64,000 bases of DNA from Shouchella lonarensis (GTDB lineage Bacteria > Bacillota > Bacilli > Bacillales > Bacillaceae_D), in the NCBI RefSeq assembly GCF_900096965.1, contig NZ_FMYM01000004.1, positions 176,635 to 240,634 on the forward strand. The letters are read 5' to 3'. Positions within the stretch are counted from its first letter, which is position 1. The number at the start of each line of letters is the position of its first letter. A model generated the notes under the pieces. It made no database searches and was not told where the DNA came from. It saw nothing but the letters and a program-made list of their open reading frames with translations. Shown here in pieces: positions 37,813 to 45,737 of this stretch. The position numbers were made by a program, and so were the translations under genes.

Positions 37813-38385
37813 TTAGCCAATCTTCGCCACAGCATTTGACCATTCCGACGACAATTCCTCTAGTGGCTCAATTTTCTCTGTGCTATCATCATCAAATTCA
37901 ACCAAAGCTTCTGCTGTCTCTTGAGAATGGGTTCGTGCCGTTTCAGTTGCCTCAAACAAGCTATCTGTCTGAATGGGATTAATGCTTACTAAATCGTCCA
38001 CAGAAGCAATCGTCGCATTGATTTCTGATAAGTTCTCTTCCGCCGCCTCTTCAAACGCATTCAATCCACTAGGAACCTTGTCTGACATGAATGATTCCCT
38101 CCATAGTGCGTTCTCGTCTTCCATCTCATTTAAAGTACCTCGAATACTTCCAAACACAATCATCGTTTGACTACGAAATTCTTTATACTTGTTAATGACA
38201 GGCATTTGTTGGTCTTGATAATGCTCTTTTAATGCATCTGCGCCTTCACCTTCTAAGACTCCTTCTAAACTCTTTAACTTCGCTACTGCTTTTTCAAATG
38301 CAACGATTGGATCCTTTCTCTCTGCATACTTTTTCACCACTTGTTTTAAAAAGCTGTTCGCTTCCGTAAAGTCGATTACTTTCAT
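37813..38385 (-). CDS. Stand-alone LXG-like protein, copy D
   Basis: 190 aa, nearly all helical. It follows the LXG domain pattern: MKVIDFTEANSFL start, LEGEGADALKEHYQDQQMP near residues 42-60, MSDKVPSGLNAFEE near 99-112, and a C-terminal helix. In ordinary LXG effectors this domain is fused to a C-terminal toxin; here the ORF stops after the domain and the lipase is a separate gene 15 nt upstream. Probably a targeting or pairing factor for secretion of the lipase through EssC. A homologue of the same length is encoded at 43642-44214. Confidence 0.8.
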   Translation of the reverse strand: MKVIDFTEANSFLKQVVKKYAERKDPIVAFEKAVAKLKSLEGVLEGEGADALKEHYQDQQMPVINKYKEFRSQTMIVFGSIRGTLNEMEDENALWRESFMSDKVPSGLNAFEEAAEENLSEINATIASVDDLVSINPIQTDSLFEATETARTHSQETAEALVEFDDDSTEKIEPLEELSSEWSNAVAKIG

Positions 38386-38400
38386 TTATATCCCCCAAAT

Positions 38401-39894
38401 CTAGCCCATATTTCCTGCGATCTCATCGTCTTTCTCCCAATACTGAATGATGAACTGCCGATGCCTAGCTACATTCTCTAACGTCTTCTCCATCCATGTC
38501 GTAATCTTTCGCTCTCCTTCATCAGCCATTGCAAGCGACCTACTCATAAACGTAGCCTTTGTCACCACCACATCGTCTCCCACGTTGGTCATTACTGAAT
38601 CCGCCATCATCTCTGCGGCTGTCTGAAGCTCATATAATCCTTCTAGCGTATTGACGGAGACAAGCAAGTGTTTACCAGCCCCGCCCAAACCGAGCATCAT
38701 TTTCAATTGGCGATAAAAACGCGCAACGCCATCTTTCCCCAGGATCGCTCCAATACTTGCCAGATACACCATTGCTTCGCTTCTACGTGTAGGATCGTTT
38801 AACACTTCCATCATCTGATTCCATGCAAATTCATAGATTAGGACTTCGATCTGGTGATTGTCCATTTGGTCAAATTGCTGCATAATGTCATAGACATGGC
38901 GCTGCACAGTTTTGTTGTTTGCCATCACCACCGCCACAGGACCAAATCTCCTCACTAACTCCGCTATGTGGAAGACTGTAAGACTATTTGCAATGTCATC
39001 CACCGAGTGCGCGCGACCTGTTCCACGAATCATCTCTAAGACCGCTCCTATAAATTCACGGTAGACATACGGACTGATACCAAACATGTCTTCGGCATAC
39101 GTTTCAAACAGGTTTGGAAAGTGAGGCGTGTCCAAGTTACCAAGATATTGAATATCCCCAAAAAAGTGCGCGTAAGGAATCTTTTGCGCATACAATGGTT
39201 CACCTTTGACACGAAGGTGTTTGATGTGGCCGATCTCGGCTTTGTAATAGTCCTCGGCTAGAGCTTTGAGCTCTTTTTCGGAGAGGGAGTCTGAATCTGT
39301 TTTTCCGGTCACCCTTTCTACGTGTCGTCTAAAATCATCATCTAATCTTGTCAACTGATGTAAATGAACTGGCGCTGCGTTCAACCCTCGAACGTCTGTA
39401 AAACTCTTTGTTAGTAATGCCAACGTCGCAATGAGATGTCCTCCTAGTGAGTGACCATCACCATAACGCTTCATGTCGCCAGCATCTTCACTTGAAACTT
39501 TGTTCTCAATCTTTCCCTCTACCTGTTCATAAAATTTCACTGCATCTACAATTTGATCATCTGCTACACCACCTGCGACACCATACAGATCATAGAGAAT
39601 GTCATGCGGTTTATCAAGCTCCGTGCCACGGGTGATATAATAAACCTCATTCCTTCCGGATTCTGCATTGTAAATATGAATTGCTGCGCCATCGAAACCA
39701 GACCTATCACCACTTTTTTTATCGATGTTTTTACCGTCGCTTTTATAGATTGTAATATCTTTGGCTTTCACACCGGTCACATTATGTTTTTTTAAGATCG
39801 CTTCAACCGATGCTTCATCAAATGTGTGACCTTTTTTCTTATCCTCATACTGTAACTCGACTAACTCATTTCGAACCTCTTCTGAAAGTGACAT
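38401..39894 (-). CDS. T7SS-associated lipase-fold effector, copy D
   Basis: 497 aa. The N-terminal half (about 65-230) is an alpha/beta-hydrolase: IARG-like TRGTELD, then GDGHSLGGH giving a GxSxG elbow with Ser149, and RGLNAAPVH. The C-terminal half (about 270-497) is helical and has no known catalytic motif. No signal peptide, as expected for a T7SS substrate. Build and context recall S. aureus TslA, a T7SS lipase with catalytic part first and targeting part last. Preceded by a candidate immunity gene (15 nt) and followed by an LXG-like partner. GGGAGG before ATG 39894. Paralogue of 44230-45723. Confidence 0.8.
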   Translation of the reverse strand: MSLSEEVRNELVELQYEDKKKGHTFDEASVEAILKKHNVTGVKAKDITIYKSDGKNIDKKSGDRSGFDGAAIHIYNAESGRNEVYYITRGTELDKPHDILYDLYGVAGGVADDQIVDAVKFYEQVEGKIENKVSSEDAGDMKRYGDGHSLGGHLIATLALLTKSFTDVRGLNAAPVHLHQLTRLDDDFRRHVERVTGKTDSDSLSEKELKALAEDYYKAEIGHIKHLRVKGEPLYAQKIPYAHFFGDIQYLGNLDTPHFPNLFETYAEDMFGISPYVYREFIGAVLEMIRGTGRAHSVDDIANSLTVFHIAELVRRFGPVAVVMANNKTVQRHVYDIMQQFDQMDNHQIEVLIYEFAWNQMMEVLNDPTRRSEAMVYLASIGAILGKDGVARFYRQLKMMLGLGGAGKHLLVSVNTLEGLYELQTAAEMMADSVMTNVGDDVVVTKATFMSRSLAMADEGERKITTWMEKTLENVARHRQFIIQYWEKDDEIAGNMG

Positions 39895-39909
39895 GCTCTC
39901 TACCTCCCA

Positions 39910-40605
39910 TTAGCGAAATTTGATGTTGCGGATAAATGTGTCAAAAAAGCTGGCTTCTTTTTCACCATTGTTTCCACATGCTGATTCGTTTTCGTCGGCA
40001 CAATATAAGCTATATTTTACAGTCACAGATTGGTTGCCCCCTTTGTTCTGGATCAGCGCAAAATATTGATTAGCGTAACTATCTTTTGGATTAGAAAACA
40101 CTCCCTTCTTACCTTCTAAGCCATGATGAGAAGAACCGTAATAAATGATGGTATCGTCAGTTTCGACCTTCTCATGCTGACCATTGTAGCTAACATCTTT
40201 TAATAAAATGCGCAGATCCAAATTAATCATATCTTGATCTGTTTCTTCTCCAGCACTGTATGTTGTAAAAATAACCCCAGCGAACACATCTTCTGGTTCT
40301 CCTTCTTCCCTTTTCTCATACATACTAAGCACTTCATAATGATCCTTAGTAATATACATCGCTGCGGCGTCGGACAAATAATACCCCGACGGAAACCACA
40401 TCGTATAGTGCCCATTCTGAGATTCAAAGAAATGAAACCCGTCATCCACCTTCACACTTCGGTCAATAAACTTGCTCGTGAAAGTATCATCCAATGCAAT
40501 GTCACCTGTTTTACTCATGTGATTTGCCAACACAATCCCTCCTACTGTTAATGCAATGATTCCTATAATCATGACAATCGTTTTCCACCATTTTTTCCAA
40601 AACAA
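39910..40605 (-). CDS. Candidate membrane-anchored immunity protein, copy D
   Basis: 231 aa: FWKKWWKT head, one helix (about 7-26), then an extracytoplasmic domain with a conserved first third (FTSKFIDRSVKVDDGFHF; GHYTMWFPSGYYL), a variable middle, and a conserved end with two Cys (YCADENESAC) and FFDTFIRNIKFR. One of four paralogues here. Sitting directly ahead of a lipase gene, it plausibly protects the outer leaflet, as the lipoprotein TilA does against TslA. The start is TTG 40605 behind GAGAGGTG; the ATG at 40632 would put the ribosome site inside the gene. Confidence 0.75.
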   Translation of the reverse strand: MFWKKWWKTIVMIIGIIALTVGGIVLANHMSKTGDIALDDTFTSKFIDRSVKVDDGFHFFESQNGHYTMWFPSGYYLSDAAAMYITKDHYEVLSMYEKREEGEPEDVFAGVIFTTYSAGEETDQDMINLDLRILLKDVSYNGQHEKVETDDTIIYYGSSHHGLEGKKGVFSNPKDSYANQYFALIQNKGGNQSVTVKYSLYCADENESACGNNGEKEASFFDTFIRNIKFR

Positions 40606-40612
40606 ACTATCA

Positions 40613-40660
40613 CACCTCTCTCTTAGTTTCATAATAAGCTATATATCCATTATGTAAATA
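40613..40660. repeat. 48-bp direct repeat ahead of immunity gene D
   Basis: Identical to 41608-41655 and 42647-42694. It contains the ribosome site GAGAGGTG and, on the minus strand, TTTACA-16 nt-TATTAT, a plausible promoter. Similarity to the 41.6-kb copy extends about 17 nt further. Confidence 0.85.
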
Positions 40661-40689
40661 AATACGGTATGATTCAATCTTAAAGAGGT

Positions 40690-40895
40690 TTATGTAATAT
40701 CAACTACCAATGTATCCTCTTTATCAATGTTTTTACCGTCACTTTTATAAATCGTGATATCTTTAGCTTTTATATCGGTTACTCCGTGCTTTTTAAGATC
40801 GCTTCAACTGACTTCTCATCAAATGTATGATCTTTCTTCTTGTCCTCATACTGTAATTCAACCAATTCGTTACGAACTTCTTCTGAAAGTGCCAC
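40690..40895 (-). pseudogene. Truncated, frameshifted lipase remnant C
   Basis: GTG 40895 (AAGGAGG ahead) opens a frame matching the first about 35 residues of the lipases (LSEEVRNELVELQYEDKKK). One A is missing in an A run near 40790, closing the frame; corrected, the similarity continues through DITIYKSDGKNID and then ends in a short tail EDTLVVDIT. The catalytic region is absent, so it cannot be active. Confidence 0.75.
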
Positions 40896-40909
40896 TTTCT
40901 CTGCCTCCT

Positions 40910-41599
40910 TTAGCGAAATTTGATGTTACGAATAAATGTGTCAAAAAAACTGGCTTCTTTTTCACCATTATTGCCGCAACCTGATTCCTCTTCGTTTGGA
41001 CAGTATAAGCTATAATCAACTGTTAAAAATTGGTCTCCTTCCTTGTTTTGAATCAGAGCAAAATATTGATTAGCATAGCTATCCTTGGGATTAGAAAAAA
41101 CACCTTTTTTATCCTCTAAAGAATGATGAGAAGAGCCATAATAAATGATTGTATCTTCGGTCTCTATCTTCTCGTATTCACCATCATAGCTGCGATCATC
41201 CAACAACATCTCTAAATTATTTTGGACCCTCCATTGGTTCATCGCCCCCCTATACATGGTATAAATCGTACCAGAGAATACATCTTCCCTCGAACCGTCT
41301 TCTGCTTTCTCATACATGCTAAGCACCTCATAGTGGTCCTGAGTAATATACATCATTGGATCATCCGACAAATAATACCCCGACGGGAACCACATCGTAT
41401 AGTGCCCATTCTGAGATTCAAAGAAATGAAACCCGTCATCCACCTCCACACTTCGATCAATGAATTTGCTCGTGAAGTCATCATCCAATGCAATGTCGCC
41501 TGTTTTACTCGTATGATTTACCAATACAATCCCTCCTACTGTTAATGCAATGATTCCTACAATCACAACAATTGTTTTCCACCATTTTTTCCAGAACAA
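40910..41599 (-). CDS. Candidate membrane-anchored immunity protein, copy C
   Basis: 229-aa paralogue of copy D, with the same helix, conserved ends and Cys pair (YCPNEEESGC), but a different middle section (about residues 80-160). The TTG start at 41599 follows GAGGTGGG. It has no intact lipase partner: only a remnant follows. This makes it an orphan immunity gene, which in polymorphic toxin loci guards against siblings carrying the matching toxin. Confidence 0.72.
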   Translation of the reverse strand: MFWKKWWKTIVVIVGIIALTVGGIVLVNHTSKTGDIALDDDFTSKFIDRSVEVDDGFHFFESQNGHYTMWFPSGYYLSDDPMMYITQDHYEVLSMYEKAEDGSREDVFSGTIYTMYRGAMNQWRVQNNLEMLLDDRSYDGEYEKIETEDTIIYYGSSHHSLEDKKGVFSNPKDSYANQYFALIQNKEGDQFLTVDYSLYCPNEEESGCGNNGEKEASFFDTFIRNIKFR

Positions 41600-41607
41600 A
41601 CATATCC

Positions 41608-41655
41608 CACCTCTCTCTTAGTTTCATAATAAGCTATATATCCATTATGTAAATA
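41608..41655. repeat. 48-bp direct repeat ahead of immunity gene C
   Basis: Identical to the copies at 40613 and 42647; spacing to the 40613 copy is 995 nt, the size of an immunity-plus-remnant unit. Carries the same promoter-like boxes. Confidence 0.85.
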
Positions 41656-41683
41656 AATACGGTATGATTCAACCCTAAGAGGT

Positions 41684-41941
41684 TTATGTAATATCAAATA
41701 CTAACGTATCCTCGTTGTGAATATGAATAGCTGCGCCATCGAATCCCGTCTTATCGCCGACTTTTCCATCAATGTTTTTACCGTCACTTTTATAAATCGT
41801 GATATCTTTAGCTTTAACATCAGTCACATTATGTTTTTTTAAAGTCTCTTCAACTGACTTCTCATCAAATGTATGACCCTTCTTCTTATCCTCATACTGT
41901 AACTCAACCAATTCATTTCGAACTTCTTCTGAAAGCGCCAT
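41684..41941 (-). pseudogene. Truncated lipase remnant B
   Basis: 85 codons from ATG 41941, matching the lipase N-terminus (LSEEVRNELVELQYEDKK to GFDGAAIHIHN), then switching to the tail EDTLVFDIT. No GxSxG. The same tail ends remnant C although the break point in the lipase differs, so the two share a downstream segment. It could be translated, but no catalytic function is possible. Confidence 0.75.
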
Positions 41942-41954
41942 TCCCTCTCCCCCA

Positions 41955-42638
41955 TTAACGAAATTTGATGTTGCGGATAAATGTGTCAAAAAAGCTGGCT
42001 TCTTTATCACTGTTATTGCCACATACCAATTCATCTTCGTTGGGACAAAACAAACTATACCTCACTGTTAAAAATTGGTCCCCTGCTTTGTTCTGTATCA
42101 GAGCAAAATAATGGTCAGCATAGTTGTCTTGCGGATCAGTAATAAAGACATCCGTGCCTTCAACGTTGAACTTAGAAGAACCATAATAGATGATTGTGTC
42201 TTCTGTCTCCATCTTTTCATGTTCACCATTGTAACTAACATTTTTCAATAAAATATTCAAGTCCAAATCAATAATTTCTTGAGTCACATCTCCACCACTA
42301 TATGTTGTATAAATAGTCCCAGAGAATACATCCTCCCTTTCTTCTTCCTCATACATGCTAAGCACCTCATGATGGTCCTTAGTAATGTACATCATTGGAT
42401 CATCCGACAAATAATACCCCGCAGGAAACCACATCATATAGTGCCCATTCTGAGATTCAAAAAAATGAAATCCATCATCCACCTTCACACTTCGGTCAAT
42501 AAACTTGCTCGTGAAAGTATCATCCAATGCAATGTCACCTGTTTTACTCATGTGATTTGCCAACACAATCCCTCCTACTGTTAATGCAATGATTCCTACA
42601 ATCACAACAATTGTTTTCCACCACTTTTTCCAAAACAA
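41955..42638 (-). CDS. Candidate membrane-anchored immunity protein, copy B
   Basis: 227-aa paralogue: same anchor helix and conserved first 80 residues, variable middle with YEEEEREDVFSG and KFNVEGTDVF, then Cys pair (FCPNEDELVC) and the common FFDTFIRNIKFR end. TTG 42638 behind GAGGTGGG. Followed by lipase remnant B, so it too is an orphan immunity gene. It lies downstream of the second DUF5082-like gene. Confidence 0.72.
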   Translation of the reverse strand: MFWKKWWKTIVVIVGIIALTVGGIVLANHMSKTGDIALDDTFTSKFIDRSVKVDDGFHFFESQNGHYMMWFPAGYYLSDDPMMYITKDHHEVLSMYEEEEREDVFSGTIYTTYSGGDVTQEIIDLDLNILLKNVSYNGEHEKMETEDTIIYYGSSKFNVEGTDVFITDPQDNYADHYFALIQNKAGDQFLTVRYSLFCPNEDELVCGNNSDKEASFFDTFIRNIKFR

Positions 42639-42763
42639 ACATATCCCACCTCTCTCTTAGTTTCATAATAAGCTATATATCCATTATGTAAATAGGAGAG
42701 AATAGATTCAACTGTATCTGGAACAACGCCAAAGAGTTGATCTTTTTTCTGCTCCCTCGTCAT
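42602..42763 (-). CDS. Possible small ORF overlapping immunity gene B
   Basis: 53 codons from ATG 42763 (AGGAG 11 nt ahead; GTG 42766 also possible), beginning MTREQKKDQLFGVVPDTVES, with a well-mixed protein-like composition. Its last third runs through the 48-bp repeat and into the immunity gene by 37 nt in another frame. No family recognised. It could be a degraded remnant of a gene that once lay here. Confidence 0.25.
   Translation of the reverse strand: MTREQKKDQLFGVVPDTVESILSYLHNGYIAYYETKREVGYVCFGKSGGKQLL
42647..42694. repeat. 48-bp direct repeat ahead of immunity gene B
   Basis: Identical to the copies at 40613 and 41608. Beyond position 42694 the similarity to the other two copies stops. 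Confidence 0.85.
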
Positions 42764-42805
42764 CACCGCGTTTTCTCCTAGAAGCCGCCATACTTCTCTC
42801 TCTCA

Positions 42806-43219
42806 CTAATCACTGCTTGATAACGCTGCCTTCCACTTCCGCTGTTGCCCTTCCAACACACTTAGTTGTCTTTCCGCAAATCCAATAGCGTTTGTATACT
42901 CTCTAATTCCTTGTCGTTTGTTTGTTAAGGCATCTTGCACCCAGCCGATCACACGGTCAATCTTGTCACCACATGAATTGTACTGCTCTCTTATGTCACT
43001 GCGGTGATCTTTTTGTTTATCCGCCTCTGTCCCTGCCCACTCTTCCCGTGTGATAGACGGGTCCCTGGTGAGCGAACTGTTGTCATCGAACGTAGCTTTT
43101 TGCGTCTCTAATTCGTCCTTTGCTTTTTGTAGTCGCTCCTCTTCGCCTTCAAGGCGACTTTTTGTATTTTTATATCCTCGTATTTGGCTTTTTTTCATGT
43201 TAATCGCTGTTTGATACAC
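42806..43219 (-). CDS. DUF5082-like helical T7SS partner, copy B
   Basis: 137 aa, long helical hairpin with coiled-coil character (residues 10-45 and 95-130) and a mid-protein WAGTEADKQ turn like the W-x-G of YwqH/DUF5082 partners of LXG effectors. GTG 43219 behind GAGGAGGG. Paralogue of 46466-46879 and, like it, directly downstream of an essC 3' end, here only the remnant. Expected to bind an LXG-like domain for secretion. Confidence 0.75.
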   Translation of the reverse strand: MYQTAINMKKSQIRGYKNTKSRLEGEEERLQKAKDELETQKATFDDNSSLTRDPSITREEWAGTEADKQKDHRSDIREQYNSCGDKIDRVIGWVQDALTNKRQGIREYTNAIGFAERQLSVLEGQQRKWKAALSSSD

Positions 43220-43552
43220 CGCCGTCCCTCCTCCTCTTCGTTCATTTCAAGTCATTCTCCTGCATCACATTATGATCATACAGGAGAATGATTGCGTCTC
43301 TTTAAACGGTTGTCATTGCTGGTGTTTCCACTGCACTATCGGGAATTTTGATTTTCGTCGTCTCACCATCTACCGCATAGTAACCCATACCGACTTTGAT
43401 CGCTTCTTTTCCGCCTTGTAAGTTTTTAAGCACAGTCTGGTCTCCTGCTTTCACAAGTAAGATGCCTTGACGGACTTTTCTTAGCTCTGTTCCAAATTCG
43501 TTCCCCGCGGAGAATTCGCCGGTATTACCTGCCGCAATCACCTTTAAGCCTA
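43212..43552. repeat. Duplicate of the essC 3' end and following leader
   Basis: About 341 bp match 46872-47212 at a constant offset of 3660, with about nine mismatches (near 97% identity). It spans the start of the DUF5082-like gene, the intercistronic hairpin and the last 80-odd essC codons, and stops abruptly at AAGCCTA. Confidence 0.92.
43302..43552 (-). pseudogene. essC 3' remnant
   Basis: Encodes residues LGLKVIAAGNTGEF through ETPAMTTV, the same 83-residue end as intact EssC with almost no change. The frame is open upstream to an ATG at 43580, but the added residues come from unrelated sequence and that ATG lies within a terminator-like hairpin without a ribosome site. No Walker motif. 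It is best read as a scar of cassette insertion at the essC 3' end. Confidence 0.85.
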
Positions 43553-43563
43553 AAACAACTTTA

Positions 43564-43591
43564 GCCCTGCCCACGTTCATTCAGGCAGGAC
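43564..43591 (-). terminator. Terminator-like hairpin after LXG-like gene A
   Basis: GTCCTGCC and GGCAGGGC on the minus strand form an 8-bp stem with one wobble, followed by TAAAGTTGTTTT. It lies about 50 nt past the LXG-like stop. Confidence 0.55.
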
Positions 43592-43641
43592 TACATTACA
43601 ATACATTAAATTCTCTCTCACTCACAATAAGTATTCTCTTC

Positions 43642-44214
43642 CTAACCAATCTTCGCCACCACACTCGACCATTCCGACAAGCTCTCCTCTGACGGTTCCA
43701 ATTTCGCTATGCAGTCGTCATCAAACTCAACCAACGCCTCTGCCGTCTCTTGTGAGTGTGTTCGTGCCTCGCTCGCTGTCTCAAACAACTCGTCTGTATG
43801 GACACGATCCGTACTGACTAAATCACTCACTGAAGAGAGTGTGCTATTAATCTCTGACAAACTTTCCTCTATCGCGTCCTCCAGTGCATTCAAGCCACTT
43901 GGAACTTCATCTGACATAAATGACTCTCTCCACAGGGCTGTTTCCTCGTCCAAACCTAGCATCGTTACACGTGTATATTCCAACGAAACAACTGCGTGAT
44001 CGTTAAACTCTCTTAGTTTGCTTATGGTGGGTGTCTGCTTATCTCGGTAGTGCTCTTTAAGCGCTTCTGCGCCCTCTCCCTCCAACACGCCTTTTAACTT
44101 CTGCAACTTCTTCATGGCATTTTCAACAGCAGTAATTTTTTCTCTCACCTCTACATGCTTTTTCACCTGTTGCTGCAAGAAGCCATTTGCTTCCGCAAAG
44201 TCCAGCACTTTCAT
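43642..44214 (-). CDS. Stand-alone LXG-like protein, copy A
   Basis: 190 aa, same length and layout as the copy at 37813: KVLDFAEANGFLQQ, LEGEGAEALKEHYRDKQTP, MSDEVPSGLNALEDAIEES and a SEWSSVVAKIG end that is nearly identical. I start at ATG 44214, with GAGGAGG 6 nt ahead, rather than 44229. Directly follows lipase A (15-nt gap). Most likely a trans-acting LXG targeting domain for the lipase. Confidence 0.8.
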   Translation of the reverse strand: MKVLDFAEANGFLQQQVKKHVEVREKITAVENAMKKLQKLKGVLEGEGAEALKEHYRDKQTPTISKLREFNDHAVVSLEYTRVTMLGLDEETALWRESFMSDEVPSGLNALEDAIEESLSEINSTLSSVSDLVSTDRVHTDELFETASEARTHSQETAEALVEFDDDCIAKLEPSEESLSEWSSVVAKIG

Positions 44215-44229
44215 CTTCATCCTCCTCAT

Positions 44230-45723
44230 CTAGCTGATGTTTCTTGCAATTTCTTCGTCTTTCTCCCAGTATTGGATGATGAATTGTTGGTGCGCATCTA
44301 CATTCGTAAGCGTCTTCTCTCCCCAAATGGTTAGCGTCTCTTTAAATTTATCACGCATCGCAAGCGCCCTATTAATGACAGTCATTTTTGTCACCACAAT
44401 TTCATCATCTACGCCTGATCCAGTTGCAACTAATTCTTCCGTGGCTACCTCAAGCTCGTACAACACTTCCAATGAATCAATCGATACAACCAAAGGATGA
44501 CCCGAACCACCTAAGCCCAACAGGATTCTTAATTGGCGATAAAACAACGCAACTTGATCTTTCCCAAACACTGAACCGATATTTGCGATATACGCCATGA
44601 CTTCACTGCGGCGGGATGGGTCTTTTAATGCTTCTATCGTACTTCTCAAGGCATTGTACATGACAAACTCTTCCATAACCACATCAATGTCATGCAAATC
44701 AACTTGGTCAAACTGCTGCCAAATTGTTATCACTTGTTTCAGGAATGTAGGATTGAACAGCATAAGTACCACCACCGGACCAAAGGTCTTTACCAAATAA
44801 GCATAATCACCTGGTCCCAGGCTATCTAATAAGTTCGCTGTATCATCCACAGAAACTTCCTTTCCAGATCTTCGGAGAAGCCACAGTACCGTTGCCATAA
44901 ACGAATGATAAATCGCTCGATCAACATTAAACGCCCCTGAGTCATAGGTGTCTAGTAAATTAGGAAATTCAGGGGTGCCCATGTGACCAAGGTAATGAAT
45001 GTCACCAAAGAAGAAGCCAAAAGGTATTGTTTGCGCATACAATGGTTCTCCCTTAACACGATACTGCTTAATATGGGCGATTTCAGCTTTGTAATAATCC
45101 TTGGCTAGGTCTTGAAGCTCTTTTTGGGAGAGGGAGTCAGCATCCTTCCCACCAGTTACACGATCAATGTGCTGCCTGAACTCATCATCTAGCTCAATCA
45201 ATTGTTTCAAGTGAACTGGCGCCGCATTCAACCCACGAACATCTGTAAAACCTTTTTCTAGTAATGCCAATGTCGCAATAATATGTCCGCCTAATGAATG
45301 ACCATCTCCGTAGCGTTTAATGCTATCTATATTTTCATTCGAAACTGCTGAAGAAACATTTTCCTCTACTTCTCGAAAAAACTCTTGTGCATCTGCAATT
45401 TGATCATCTGCCACACCGCCCGCTACACCATACATATCGTATACAACATCATGCGAACTATCTAGCTCCGTTCCTCTGGCTATATAATAAACCTCATTCC
45501 GTCCAGACTCTTCGTTATAAATATGGATAGCGGCACCATCAAAGCCAGATGTTCCACCAATTTTACGATCAATGCCTTCTCCATCACTCGTGTAAACCAT
45601 CACATCTTCGGGCTTAATGTCATTAATCTGGTGCTGCTTTAACAATTCTATAACCGCATCTCGATCAATCGAACCATACTGTAGTTTAACAAGCTCATTC
45701 CTAATTTCCTCTGAAAGTGCCAT
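44230..45723 (-). CDS. T7SS-associated lipase-fold effector, copy A
   Basis: 497 aa, the same length as copy D. Catalytic half: FDGAAIHIYNEESGRNEVYY, ARGTELD, GDGHSLGGH with Ser143 as nucleophile, RGLNAAPVH. The helical C-terminal half ends QFIIQYWEKDEEIARNIS, like copy D. The N-terminus is more diverged (KLQYGSIDRDAV). ATG 45723 with GGAGG 8 nt ahead is preferred to ATG 45738. First effector after essC; order is partner, immunity, lipase, LXG-like. Predicted to attack membrane lipids of competing cells. Confidence 0.82.
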   Translation of the reverse strand: MALSEEIRNELVKLQYGSIDRDAVIELLKQHQINDIKPEDVMVYTSDGEGIDRKIGGTSGFDGAAIHIYNEESGRNEVYYIARGTELDSSHDVVYDMYGVAGGVADDQIADAQEFFREVEENVSSAVSNENIDSIKRYGDGHSLGGHIIATLALLEKGFTDVRGLNAAPVHLKQLIELDDEFRQHIDRVTGGKDADSLSQKELQDLAKDYYKAEIAHIKQYRVKGEPLYAQTIPFGFFFGDIHYLGHMGTPEFPNLLDTYDSGAFNVDRAIYHSFMATVLWLLRRSGKEVSVDDTANLLDSLGPGDYAYLVKTFGPVVVLMLFNPTFLKQVITIWQQFDQVDLHDIDVVMEEFVMYNALRSTIEALKDPSRRSEVMAYIANIGSVFGKDQVALFYRQLRILLGLGGSGHPLVVSIDSLEVLYELEVATEELVATGSGVDDEIVVTKMTVINRALAMRDKFKETLTIWGEKTLTNVDAHQQFIIQYWEKDEEIARNIS

Positions 45724-45737
45724 CTTCCCTACCTCCA

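Noticed and set aside
43302..43580. Independent 92-aa gene at the essC remnant
   Set aside because: Its body is the EssC C-terminus, its first residues are unrelated, and the ATG sits in a hairpin without a ribosome site.
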